Source of the DNA: Lysobacteraceae bacterium NML03-0222
Lineage (GTDB): Bacteria; Pseudomonadota; Gammaproteobacteria; Xanthomonadales; Xanthomonadaceae
Direction: 5' to 3'
Length of the DNA stretch: 64,000 bases
NCBI GenBank assembly: GCA_002798195.1
Contig: NWQM01000017.1
Span: 62,001 to 126,000 of the forward strand
Shown here piece by piece: positions 18,231 to 26,767 of the stretch. Under the pieces are notes generated by a model that saw only the letters and a list, made by a program, of their open reading frames with translations, searched no databases and was not told the origin of the DNA. The first letter of the stretch is position 1. The number at the start of each line of letters is the position of its first letter. Made by a program: the position numbers and the translations under genes.

Positions 18231-20373
18231 TACCGACAATACGCAAATCTTTCAGTTCACCCTGGGGCCGGTACAGGGCTTTGTGGCACAGGCGCGTCGT
18301 ACCCGTGATTTCTGGGCGGGCTCGTTCATCCTCTCCTGGCTTTCCAGCGTTGCGATTGCCGCCATCCAACGCCAGGGCGGTGAAGTGCTATTCCCCGTGC
18401 CGGATAAAAGCTATTTGCGGCATCTCTACGATCAGGCGAGCGCACAAGACTCCTTGCCTCAGCAAGGCAGTATCCCCAATCGCTTCCGCGCTGCCACGGC
18501 AAAAGTGCCGCTGGGTTTCGAGCCCGAGCGTGTCGGCAAAGCCGTGCAAGATGCTTGGAAGGCACTGGCTGATGCCGTATGGGAACAAGACCTCAAGGCG
18601 GTTTCCCGGCAAGAAACCAAAAAGATTTGGAACCGACAGGTCGCCAATTTCTGGGAAATCTCCTGGGTGCTGAGCGATAAAGCAACATCCGGCAACCTGC
18701 TTGACCGCCGCAAGAACTGGCGCAATACCGTGCCGCCACAAGAGCCCGGCCATAAATGCATGATGATGGACGGCTGGCAGGAGCTTTCCGGTGTTGCTGA
18801 AACCAATCTCAGCGAGGTGGACAAGTTCTGGAACGGGCTGCGTCAGTCGGGCAGCCCTGGCATTGCCACCGATCTGCGTAAGGGCGAGCGCCTGTGTGCG
18901 ATGGCCTTTATCAAGCGCCGCTTCTCGCGCTGTTTCGATACTATCAGCGTGCCTTTGCCCGGCCCTGCTGCCGATGCCATACCCAATGCCCAACCAGGTA
19001 AACCCGGCTACATCCCCAGCCATGTTCATGGCTGGAAATTGCCGCATGCCGTGCCCTCGGTTTCCTTCTTGGCCGCCGCGCCTTGGCTGGCCGAGGTCAT
19101 TCGCAATGCGCCGGCAGAGGTTTTTGAAGACTTTTACATCGCTGCCCGTGAGCTGACAGGTCTGAATGAAAAAGACCATGTAGGCACCGATAGCGCATTC
19201 AGTATTGATATTCGTTGTGTCAGCGAAGCGGTAACGGAACGCCGTGCCAATCGCCTTCAGCGCCTTTGGGCGGGCTTGGACGGGCAGGTGTATTTCCCGT
19301 CAGCCTTGGAAAACCCGCGTATTTTTGGCGCAGACATGCAGCCCCAGGCACGCAAGGTGCTGCAGCAACTGCACAAGCTGCGCAATGCCGCCGGGCAAAA
19401 AGACCTGCCTTCGCCCTATTACGCCATCCTGCTGATGGATGGCGACCAGTTGGGCAAGCATATGGGCGATGAGGACAAGCAAAACCCCATTAGCCAAGCG
19501 CTCAATGCCTTCACCCGGGCCGTGGGCGACATCGTGCGCGCGCACAACGGCTTTCTCATCTACGCCGGTGGCGATGATGTGCTGGCCTTGTTGCCGCTGG
19601 AAGACGCCCTGCCTGCCGCTGCTGCATTGCAAGCCATGTACCGTGACCTGTTTGCGCAACACAGCCCCAAGGGCAAGCCCATCGACTCCACGCTCTCCGG
19701 TGCCATCGAATACGTACATATCCGCACCCCGCTGACCCGGGTGCTGCAGGATGCTCACAAGTTGCTGGACGATATTGCCAAGGAAAAAACCGGCCGCAAT
19801 GCCATCGCCGTGCGTGTATGGAAGCCTTCCGGCCTTGCCCTGCAATGGGCTATGCCGTGGGAGAAGGCGCTGGATGACGAGGACAAACGAGAAGTCACTT
19901 TCTTTCGGGAAAAAAATCTGCCAGAAGGCAAGGGCATAGAGAAAGAGGAAGTCACCATTAAAGTCGGTGCAGTGTCCATTGACAAATTGGCTCGGGCATT
20001 TGCCCAACAAGCCGCCGCGGCCGATGGTGAGCGCTTCTCCAACAAGTTCTTCTTCCGTATGCAGCAAATCCTGGAGCGTTTTGGCGAGGTCGAGGAGACC
20101 AAGGAGACCAAGGAGACCAACGTGGTCAATGAGGCCACCCTGCAAAAACTTTTGCTGGCCGAATATCTGCACTCCTGGGGCGGGCTGGACAAACGCACCG
20201 GGCTGGACACCGGAAGCCTGAAAAATCAGCTTGAGCAGCTGCTGGTGCAATGCCATCAGTGGCGGCGCGAGGAGGCCGGTGGTGAGGCGGTGCCTGACAA
20301 GAAATCTCCCTTCAATCCCGAGGCCGCACTCCTGGTGCGTTTCCTCGCCCAAAAAGGTCTGGACAAGGAATAA
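18223..20373 (+). CDS. cmr2: Type III-B Cas10/Cmr2, cyclase-active, HD domain absent
   Basis: A 716-residue large subunit of the Cmr complex. Target RNA binding lets the Palm domain turn ATP into cyclic oligoadenylate. The catalytic GGDD is intact at residues 449-452 (NGFLIYAGGDDVLALLP). The protein starts directly at the Cmr2 N-terminal domain (FTLGPVQGFVAQARRTRDFWAG); the HD nuclease domain found at the N-terminus of many Cas10s is missing, so no DNase activity is predicted. Start at 18223 is supported by AAGGAG ten bases upstream. A 9-bp tandem repeat at 20095-20121 encodes a short Glu-Thr-Lys linker. Confidence 0.93.
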   Translation: MVDTDNTQIFQFTLGPVQGFVAQARRTRDFWAGSFILSWLSSVAIAAIQRQGGEVLFPVPDKSYLRHLYDQASAQDSLPQQGSIPNRFRAATAKVPLGFEPERVGKAVQDAWKALADAVWEQDLKAVSRQETKKIWNRQVANFWEISWVLSDKATSGNLLDRRKNWRNTVPPQEPGHKCMMMDGWQELSGVAETNLSEVDKFWNGLRQSGSPGIATDLRKGERLCAMAFIKRRFSRCFDTISVPLPGPAADAIPNAQPGKPGYIPSHVHGWKLPHAVPSVSFLAAAPWLAEVIRNAPAEVFEDFYIAARELTGLNEKDHVGTDSAFSIDIRCVSEAVTERRANRLQRLWAGLDGQVYFPSALENPRIFGADMQPQARKVLQQLHKLRNAAGQKDLPSPYYAILLMDGDQLGKHMGDEDKQNPISQALNAFTRAVGDIVRAHNGFLIYAGGDDVLALLPLEDALPAAAALQAMYRDLFAQHSPKGKPIDSTLSGAIEYVHIRTPLTRVLQDAHKLLDDIAKEKTGRNAIAVRVWKPSGLALQWAMPWEKALDDEDKREVTFFREKNLPEGKGIEKEEVTIKVGAVSIDKLARAFAQQAAAADGERFSNKFFFRMQQILERFGEVEETKETKETNVVNEATLQKLLLAEYLHSWGGLDKRTGLDTGSLKNQLEQLLVQCHQWRREEAGGEAVPDKKSPFNPEAALLVRFLAQKGLDKE

Positions 20374-20376
20374 GCC

Positions 20377-21543
20377 ATGCTGGTTTGTAACTTCACCCCG
20401 TTTGATACCTGGTTTTTTCGCGAATCGCGCCCGCATGGCAGTACCGGCAGCAACGAGCTGGGCAGTGTTTTCCCGCCGCCGGTGCGCACCCTGGCTGGCG
20501 CATTGCGTACCCTGATTGGCGATACCTGGCACCAGCGCAACGGCAGCGACTGGCGCAGCTTTAATGAACAAAGCCCATTGGCCGACATCATCGGCTTTGG
20601 CGATAACCTGAAATCGCTGCGCCTGCAGGGGCCGTTTATTACCTTGAGTGACGAGCGTCTTTATCCGGCGCCTGCCAACCTGATGTGCAAACAGCAGGGC
20701 GATACCAAACACTATTTTTTGCTGGAGCTGGGTGCGCCAATGCAGTGTGACTTGGGCAGAGTGCGTCTGCCGCAGTTTCCCGCCGAGGTCGCAGGTTTGG
20801 AAGAGCTGGCCGGTAGCGCCCCGGTGGAAAACGCCTGGCTTAACCATGCCGGTATGCAAGCCGTGCTGAATGGCAACGCCCCCGAGCCCGGCGATGTCAT
20901 CGAAAGCAACCAGCTATTCCAGCAAGAGCCGCGCCTTGGCATTGGCCGCGACAACAGTAGCCGTGCAGTGCAGGAAGGCCTGCTCTACCAAACCCGCCAT
21001 CTGCGCCTGCAACCGGGCGTCAGCATCCAGCTGTGCCTGCATGGTTTGAAAGACGAAACCCTGCTGCCCGAGCGCAGTGTTATCCGCTTGGGAGGTGAAG
21101 GCCGTCAGGCTGCACTGCAAGTCAGCCGCCAGAACCAGATGGAATTGCCACAAGCCAACGCCACGTCCAAGAGCTGTGCCGTGCTGTATGCGCTGACCCC
21201 CATGCCTTGCGCCGATGGCCTGCCAGCGGGGATTCCGCAAGGCTTCCAAGCGGTCAAGCACAACGAAGCCGATGTTTGGGAAGGCCGCCTCAACGGCCAA
21301 TCCTTGCGCATTCTTGCCGTGGCCTGTCCGCGTGTGCTGCGTGAAGGCGGCTGGGATTTGGCCAGCCATAAAGCCCGCCCGGTGCAAAGCCTGCTGGCGC
21401 CCGGCAGCGTGCTGTATGTGGAAAGCACCGACAACAGCCCGCTCAAAATCGACAAATTGACCACCGCCGATGCCGATGCCGATGCCACCGGCCGCAGCCA
21501 GTTCCTGGCAGGCGTTCTGAAACCCTCTTGCCAATATCCATGA
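20377..21543 (+). CDS. cmr3: Type III-B CRISPR RAMP protein Cmr3 (Cas5 group)
   Basis: A 388-residue Cas5-group RAMP protein that binds the crRNA 5' tag next to Cmr2. Recognised by the start FTPFDTWFFRESRPHG and the block VFPPPVRTLAGALRTLIGD, both typical of Cmr3, and RLGGEGRQAAL near residue 235. AAGGAA lies about six bases before the ATG, three bases after the cmr2 stop. It overlaps an alternative ATG of cmr4. Confidence 0.92.
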   Translation: MLVCNFTPFDTWFFRESRPHGSTGSNELGSVFPPPVRTLAGALRTLIGDTWHQRNGSDWRSFNEQSPLADIIGFGDNLKSLRLQGPFITLSDERLYPAPANLMCKQQGDTKHYFLLELGAPMQCDLGRVRLPQFPAEVAGLEELAGSAPVENAWLNHAGMQAVLNGNAPEPGDVIESNQLFQQEPRLGIGRDNSSRAVQEGLLYQTRHLRLQPGVSIQLCLHGLKDETLLPERSVIRLGGEGRQAALQVSRQNQMELPQANATSKSCAVLYALTPMPCADGLPAGIPQGFQAVKHNEADVWEGRLNGQSLRILAVACPRVLREGGWDLASHKARPVQSLLAPGSVLYVESTDNSPLKIDKLTTADADADATGRSQFLAGVLKPSCQYP

Positions 21544-21560
21544 CTGACAAGGAAACCATC

Positions 21561-22451
21561 ATGTCCAATCAATCCGCATTGCTGTTGCTCACTACCGAAA
21601 CCGCCCTGCATGCCGGTACGGGTCAATCTGTTTCAGGCATTGACCTGCCCATCCAGCGCGAAGTCCACACCGGTTGGCCTTGTGTCTATGGCTCCTCCGT
21701 CAAAGGGGCATTGCGCGCCCATGCTTTCCACCATGAAACCGGCAAAGACTACGCTGTGGAATTGTTTGGCCCCGAACTTGGCCGCACCTTGGGCGAAGGA
21801 GAAGGCCATGCCGGCGCCCTGCTGATTGGCGACGCCCTGCTGCTGGCTTTGCCGGTACGTTCCCTGCAAAGCGCCTTCAAATGGGTCACTTGCCCGCAAG
21901 CGGTCGAGCGTTTCTTCAAGCACGCCGAACGTCTTGGCCTGCAAGTTGATGCAGTGAAAGTTTCCAAGCCCGACAAAGATGCAGCCTTCGGCAATGGTGA
22001 AGGCACGTTGTTCCTGCAAGAGTTCCGCTTTGAGCAAACCGGCAACGAAGCCATCAATACGCTGGCGCAAACGCTTGCGCAAATGAGCGGTGGCGCTCTG
22101 CAACAAGAGGCATTGCAACAGCAATTGGTCATTGTCCACGACGATATCTTTACTTTCTTGAGCCAAAATGCCACCGCCGTCAATGCCCATATCGCCATTG
22201 ATGCACAAACCAAAACCGTCAAAGACGGCGCACTCTGGTACGAAGAAACCCTGCCGCCGGAAACCATCCTCTATGTACCGCTGACCGCCACCGCATCCCG
22301 CAAGCGTGGTAGCAACAAAAGCGCTGCCGAAGTGCTGGCATGCTTTGAAACCCTGCTGCCTGTCGGCAACAACTGGCTGCAATTGGGGGGCAATGAAACC
22401 ACCGGCATGGGCTGGTGCCGCGTGGGCATCAACAAGGTACAGCAAGCCTGA
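21561..22451 (+). CDS. cmr4: Type III-B CRISPR RAMP protein Cmr4 (Cas7 backbone, target RNase)
   Basis: A 296-residue Cas7-group backbone subunit that cuts bound target RNA at 6-nt intervals. The motif LHAGTGQSVSGIDLPIQREV (about 16-35) contains the Asp expected to be catalytic, followed by GWPCVYGSSVKGALRAHAF. The C-terminal LQLGGNETTGMGWCRV is the glycine-rich RAMP loop. AAGGA seven bases upstream decides the ATG at 21561 over those at 21528 and 21540. Confidence 0.93.
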   Translation: MSNQSALLLLTTETALHAGTGQSVSGIDLPIQREVHTGWPCVYGSSVKGALRAHAFHHETGKDYAVELFGPELGRTLGEGEGHAGALLIGDALLLALPVRSLQSAFKWVTCPQAVERFFKHAERLGLQVDAVKVSKPDKDAAFGNGEGTLFLQEFRFEQTGNEAINTLAQTLAQMSGGALQQEALQQQLVIVHDDIFTFLSQNATAVNAHIAIDAQTKTVKDGALWYEETLPPETILYVPLTATASRKRGSNKSAAEVLACFETLLPVGNNWLQLGGNETTGMGWCRVGINKVQQA

Positions 22452-22466
22452 GGAGCTACATCAATC

Positions 22467-22892
22467 ATGACCACCCAAAACCTGCCCACCATGGATCAAG
22501 AACGCGCCCGTTTTGCACTGGCACGGATTGAGGCCATCAGCAAAAAAGATGCCGTCATTCAGGCCGAAGTGCGCCGCTATATCAACGGCCTGCCTGCACT
22601 TATCCATATGAACGGCCTGGGACAAGCCATGGCTTTTTACCGTAGCAAAAGCAAGGGCGATGACAAAAAAGAAACCTCTCATAAGCTCATCTACGACATC
22701 CTTGGCCTTTGGTTGTGCGGCAAGGACAGTAAAGGCCGCATTTTCAGCAGCAGCAACGACCTGCTGGCTGCCATCACTCAGTCCGACATGCAGCACTACA
22801 TGGCTGCCCAGAACGAGGCGCAAGCCGTGCTGGAATGGCTGAAGAAATTTGCCGTGGCTCTGCTCGCAACTGAGGAAGCAAAACATGAGTAA
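22467..22892 (+). CDS. cmr5: Type III-B small subunit Cmr5 (Cas11)
   Basis: A 141-residue helical small subunit that packs along the Cmr4 filament. Size, position between cmr4 and cmr6, and the patterns RARFALARI near the start and SHKLIYDILGLWLC in the middle fit Cmr5. AGGAG lies 11 bases before the ATG. It overlaps cmr6 by 8 bp. Confidence 0.88.
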   Translation: MTTQNLPTMDQERARFALARIEAISKKDAVIQAEVRRYINGLPALIHMNGLGQAMAFYRSKSKGDDKKETSHKLIYDILGLWLCGKDSKGRIFSSSNDLLAAITQSDMQHYMAAQNEAQAVLEWLKKFAVALLATEEAKHE

Positions 22893-24033
22893 ACACCTGC
22901 CGCTATACCAAGGTGCCGATTTCAAAGCTTCACAAGGGCAACATCACGGCCTGAAGTTCGAGCGCTTTTTTGATGCCTATAAAGGTGACTATTCGGATAC
23001 CGACACCAAGGAACGCACAGACTGGCTGAATGAGTTTTGCAACAAGAGCATTGGCAGTAGCCAAGCTCTGCAAACCAAAGCCCTGCAACTGCGGCAACTG
23101 GTGGAGTCTTACAGCGGTGAGGCGCGCATCTATCACTGTGCAGGCAACTTTGTTACCGGCCTTGGCAACCCGCATCCGCTGGAAAACGGTTTCCTTTGGC
23201 ACCCCACCCTCGGCACCCCCTACCTGCCCGGCAGTGCGGTCAAAGGCTTGCTGCGTGCGGTGATTGAAACTGCTTATCAAGGCAATGAAGAAGACCGCAA
23301 AGCCCTGCTCAAGCGTTGGTTTGGCACTGCTGAAAAGGGCGACGTGGCAGAACACAGCGGCAGCTTTGTTTTTATGGATGCATTACCGGTGGAGTCCTGC
23401 CAATTGCATGTGGAAGTCATGACCCCGCACATGGGCAAGTGGTATGAAAAAGGCGGGAAAAACCCGCTCGCTGCCGATACCCAGCCCGGTGATTGGCACG
23501 CCCCCGTGCCAGTGACCTATCTGACTACCCGCGGTATCAAGCTGCAATTTGCCATCCTGCCACGCCCTGGCGCAGACGATATCGCCATCCTGAAACAGGA
23601 GCTGCAAGACCTTTGGCAAGCACTCGACCACGGCCTGGAATATCTGGGTGCAGGCGCCAAGACCGCCATTGGTTTTGGCATCATGCAGCGCGATAAAAAA
23701 CAGGAAGATGACCTGCAAGAAGACCTGCAAGCGCAACAACGCCAGTCGCAAATGCAAAGCCTGAGCCCGGCCATGCAAGAAATCACTATCATCGAAGGAC
23801 AGTGGCAAGCTCGCCATCAAAAATTGCGGGGTAAAAAAGAAGCCCTCAATGGCACCATTCATAATCAGGCACGTGCACTGGCAAAAAAGGCTCATGAATC
23901 TATTGAATGGAGTGCAGAAGAAAAGCAGGCCGTGGCACGTCTCATTGAAGAGTGGATTCCCAAGCTGGTCAATAATCTGAATGTCAAGGACATGAGTAAA
24001 CAACTGAAATTGGGCACTCTTAAAGGAAGCTGA
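22885..24033 (+). CDS. cmr6: Type III-B CRISPR RAMP protein Cmr6 (Cas7 group)
   Basis: A 382-residue RAMP protein at the crRNA 3' end of the Cmr complex. The core is recognised by TGLGNPHPLENGFLWHPTLG, PYLPGSAVKGLLRAV (about 111-125) and the C-terminal loop YLGAGAKTAIGFGIM. After the RAMP fold comes a charged, coiled-coil-like tail of about 110 residues (QEDDLQEDLQAQQRQSQ onward), longer than in archaeal Cmr6. GAGGA precedes the ATG at 22885, inside the end of cmr5. Confidence 0.9.
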   Translation: MSKHLPLYQGADFKASQGQHHGLKFERFFDAYKGDYSDTDTKERTDWLNEFCNKSIGSSQALQTKALQLRQLVESYSGEARIYHCAGNFVTGLGNPHPLENGFLWHPTLGTPYLPGSAVKGLLRAVIETAYQGNEEDRKALLKRWFGTAEKGDVAEHSGSFVFMDALPVESCQLHVEVMTPHMGKWYEKGGKNPLAADTQPGDWHAPVPVTYLTTRGIKLQFAILPRPGADDIAILKQELQDLWQALDHGLEYLGAGAKTAIGFGIMQRDKKQEDDLQEDLQAQQRQSQMQSLSPAMQEITIIEGQWQARHQKLRGKKEALNGTIHNQARALAKKAHESIEWSAEEKQAVARLIEEWIPKLVNNLNVKDMSKQLKLGTLKGS

Positions 24034-24060
24034 GCCTTGTGGCCGCTTCTTGCTACGAAG

Positions 24061-24085
24061 CCGGGGTGCAATATTGCAACCCCGG
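24061..24085. promoter_or_regulatory. Inverted repeat with TGCAATATTGCA core before the NE0113 gene
   Basis: Arms CCGGGG and CCCCGG flank the core GCAATATTGC (24068-24077). One unpaired base breaks perfect symmetry. The core ends 62 bp before the NE0113-family start and 44 bp after the cmr6 stop. It could be an operator, a terminator for the cmr operon, or both. Confidence 0.6.
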
Positions 24086-24139
24086 TATCGCAGACAGTAC
24101 AGCGCATACTACATACCCAATCCATATCGACAACCGATT

Positions 24140-25321
24140 ATGCAAACTCAAGAGCAACGCCAACCGCACCAATACGCCAAGCGCATTCTGGTCGTAGTCA
24201 GCGGCATGTCCCCGCAAATTCTGACCGAAACCCTGTATGCGCTGACCCAGCGCCAGCAGCCGGCTTTTGTGCCTACTGAAGTCCATCTTGTCAGCACCAC
24301 CAGCGGTGCTCGTCATGCACGCCTCACCCTGCTCGAAGGTGATGCCCAGTTTTATTGCCTGTGCAATGACTACGGTTTGGACCCGGCCATCTTTACGGCA
24401 GCCAATATCCATACCATCCGCGACGCCTTGGGCAATCCTCTGGACGACATCCGCACCCCGGCGGACAATGAAGCGGCTGCCGATTTCATCACCGGTTTCA
24501 TCCGCAAACAGACTGCCAACCTGGAAAGCGCCGTGCATGTTTCAATGGCAGGTGGACGCAAGACCATGGGCTATTACGCCGGCTATGGACTTTCCCTGTA
24601 TGGCCGCCCGCAAGACCGCCTCTCGCATGTACTGGTTTCCGAAGGCTTTGAAGGCCATCCCGAATTTTACTATCCCACGCCTGCAAGCAAAATCATCGAA
24701 AGTATTAGGGACAAGGAAAAGTCTGCCCTTGATACCCGTGAGGCAGAAGTGGATTTGGCAGAAATCCCGTTTGTGCGCATGCGCGAAGAGTTGCCGGAAA
24801 AGCACTCTTTGCTAAGTGGGCGGCATAGCTTCTGTGGGGTTATTAATGCAGCCGAACGAGGTCGTGAATTGCAAAAAATCCGTATTGATTTGGAAAATAT
24901 GGAGTTCACTTGTAATGGTGAAAAATTGGCCTTAGAAGGTGCGAACCTTATATTTCTATGTTGGGTGGCGTGGAGGCAACATCTCGGTCTTTCCTTTATT
25001 CCTACAGGTAAGGCTTTTAATGGCGATGTTGAGAAGCTAAGAAAAGAGTTCTCCAAATTTTGTCATGACTTGGAGGCTCATGAGTCGAGCCTTAATCTTA
25101 ATGAGGATAGACTTAAGATGATTGGGAAAGTGTCTAGGGGAACCAAGGGGTTCGGTTCTAACTTTTCTCGGCTAAGGAGTGAGCTAATATCTCTTCTCGG
25201 GAGAAGTGCCGCGGAGCAACTTGCTCCCAGGAATATTGGCGTGAAAAATGAGTCCCGCTTTGGCTTGGTTGACTTTGAACGGCATTATGAGGTAATTGAG
25301 CCGAAAAGTTGGTGCGAGTAA
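24140..25321 (+). CDS. NE0113-family CRISPR CARF protein (possible ring nuclease), long C-terminal domain
   Basis: A 393-residue protein. Residues about 14-180 match the NE0113/TIGR02584 CARF family: RILVVVSGMSPQILTETLYA, EVHLVSTTSGA and MAGGRKTMGYYAGYG (136-150). This domain should bind cyclic oligoadenylate, and the family is often called a ring nuclease. The C-terminal half (about 222-393) has no R-x4-6-H HEPN motif that I can find. Its end (SNFSRLRSELISLLGRSA, then ESRFGLVDFERHYEVI) looks like a winged helix, which is an inference. The DNA turns clearly AT-richer from about 24800. No good ribosome site is visible; a TTG at 24050 is an alternative start. Confidence 0.75.
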   Translation: MQTQEQRQPHQYAKRILVVVSGMSPQILTETLYALTQRQQPAFVPTEVHLVSTTSGARHARLTLLEGDAQFYCLCNDYGLDPAIFTAANIHTIRDALGNPLDDIRTPADNEAAADFITGFIRKQTANLESAVHVSMAGGRKTMGYYAGYGLSLYGRPQDRLSHVLVSEGFEGHPEFYYPTPASKIIESIRDKEKSALDTREAEVDLAEIPFVRMREELPEKHSLLSGRHSFCGVINAAERGRELQKIRIDLENMEFTCNGEKLALEGANLIFLCWVAWRQHLGLSFIPTGKAFNGDVEKLRKEFSKFCHDLEAHESSLNLNEDRLKMIGKVSRGTKGFGSNFSRLRSELISLLGRSAAEQLAPRNIGVKNESRFGLVDFERHYEVIEPKSWCE

Positions 25322-25475
25322 AATCCCAATGGGTGAGTGTGTTCATTGTCTTGTTCTGCGGCTTTATCTCAGGGTGGGATAATGAATGGAAAGATTGCCT
25401 ATGTTTTTCCTGTATTAATACTGGGTCTTAGGAGGCGGGTTGGCTTCCCAAGGTTCAAAATTTCTAATTTGAAAA

Positions 25476-26654
25476 ATGACCACACTAATCAGTCTGCTTG
25501 GGAAAAGCCAGCTTGATTCAAAAAGCGGTTATCGCCCGGCCAACTATCGGCTTCCTGACGGCAGCATCCATCCATCCCCCTACTTTGGAATGGCACTGGC
25601 AAAGAATATCAAAGCTAACAAGCTGGTTCTTGTCGGCACCAGTGGCAGCATGTGGGATGTGTTTTTTGACCATCAAGGCAGTGATGATGAAGCCCTGCTG
25701 TCCCTGGTCGATGCGGTCAGGGACAGCAAAGTGACAGCGGAAATGCTCGCCATCCATCGCGAATATCTCAGCCAGAAGCTGGGGATGGAGGTCAAGTGCC
25801 TGATTATCCCGCATGCCCGCAACCAGGATGAGCAGGTACTTGTTTTGACGGAACTTGCCAAAGTGGTGAAATCCGGCGAGAAAGTCGTTCTGGATGTTAC
25901 CCATGGCTTCCGTCACCTTCCGATGCTGGCATTGGTGGCTGCACGTTATCTTGCCCATGTTAAAAAAGTGACGGTGCAGGATGTTTATTACGGCGCACTG
26001 GAAATGACCGACACAAATACTGGAGAAACGCCAGTGCTGAATCTTGGCGGCATGCTTGAAATGCTCGACTGGGTAGAGGCGTTGGCAGCCTATGAAAACA
26101 GCGGTGACTATGGAGTGTTCGCTCCATTGTTTACAGCAGATGGCATGCCTGAGCAGCAAGCACGACTGCTTTCAAAGGCGGCTTTTTTTGAGCGCACCCA
26201 CAACCCGGAAAATGCCAAACAAAGCCTTACTGGTGCCATAAAAGATGTCCAGGGACACTCCGGCACACTGGGGAGGCTTTTCAGCTACCATTTGAGTGAG
26301 AATGTTGGATGGTTCAGAAAAGGCCAGCGTCCGGAATGGGAGTTGGCTTTGGCGGATCGTTATCTGGAACGCAGGGACTATTTGCGCGCAATTACCTATA
26401 TGTTCGAAAGCTATATTTCACACTCTGTGCGGCAAGATGGCAGCAACGCCGTCAATGAATTTGAATGTCGTGAAAAAGCGCTCGGTAGAATCAGGGAAAG
26501 CGACAATCAGCAATTCAGATTGCTTTCCAATTTGCGCAACGCTATGGCGCATGGTGTCCGTCAGAGGGACAAAACCATAGAAAAGCTTCTGGGTGATGAA
26601 GACTCCCTGGACAAGGAATTGAAAAAATTGCGAAAGGTGCTTTTCAAGCATTAG
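25476..26654 (+). CDS. csx1: Csx1-family CARF-HEPN ribonuclease (DxTHG motif)
   Basis: A 392-residue type III ancillary RNase. The CARF half carries the DxTHG motif DVTHGFRHLP at 140-149, expected at the cyclic oligoadenylate pocket. The C-terminal HEPN domain has the catalytic R-x4-H motif RNAMAHG, Arg354 to His359. It should cut RNA non-specifically once the Cas10 messenger binds. The start at 25476 follows an AT-rich gap of 154 bp, so it may have its own promoter. No clear ribosome site is seen. Confidence 0.85.
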   Translation: MTTLISLLGKSQLDSKSGYRPANYRLPDGSIHPSPYFGMALAKNIKANKLVLVGTSGSMWDVFFDHQGSDDEALLSLVDAVRDSKVTAEMLAIHREYLSQKLGMEVKCLIIPHARNQDEQVLVLTELAKVVKSGEKVVLDVTHGFRHLPMLALVAARYLAHVKKVTVQDVYYGALEMTDTNTGETPVLNLGGMLEMLDWVEALAAYENSGDYGVFAPLFTADGMPEQQARLLSKAAFFERTHNPENAKQSLTGAIKDVQGHSGTLGRLFSYHLSENVGWFRKGQRPEWELALADRYLERRDYLRAITYMFESYISHSVRQDGSNAVNEFECREKALGRIRESDNQQFRLLSNLRNAMAHGVRQRDKTIEKLLGDEDSLDKELKKLRKVLFKH

Positions 26655-26710
26655 CCTGTCCCGGGTGAGCTCGGTTTCTGGTGAGGCTGGATTGGCAGGG
26701 CGGATGGTGG

Positions 26711-26746
26711 TTTCCGATTTTCCTGCCTTGGCAGGAAAATCGGAAA
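26711..26746. terminator. 36-bp perfect palindrome between csx1 and fic
   Basis: A 17-bp perfect stem (26711-26727 and 26730-26746) with a two-base TT centre, between the convergent ends of csx1 and fic. It probably terminates both genes. The stem is unusually long and perfect, and there is no separate T-run. Confidence 0.6.
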
Positions 26747-26767
26747 GACTGGCGTTGTTTGAGCAAA

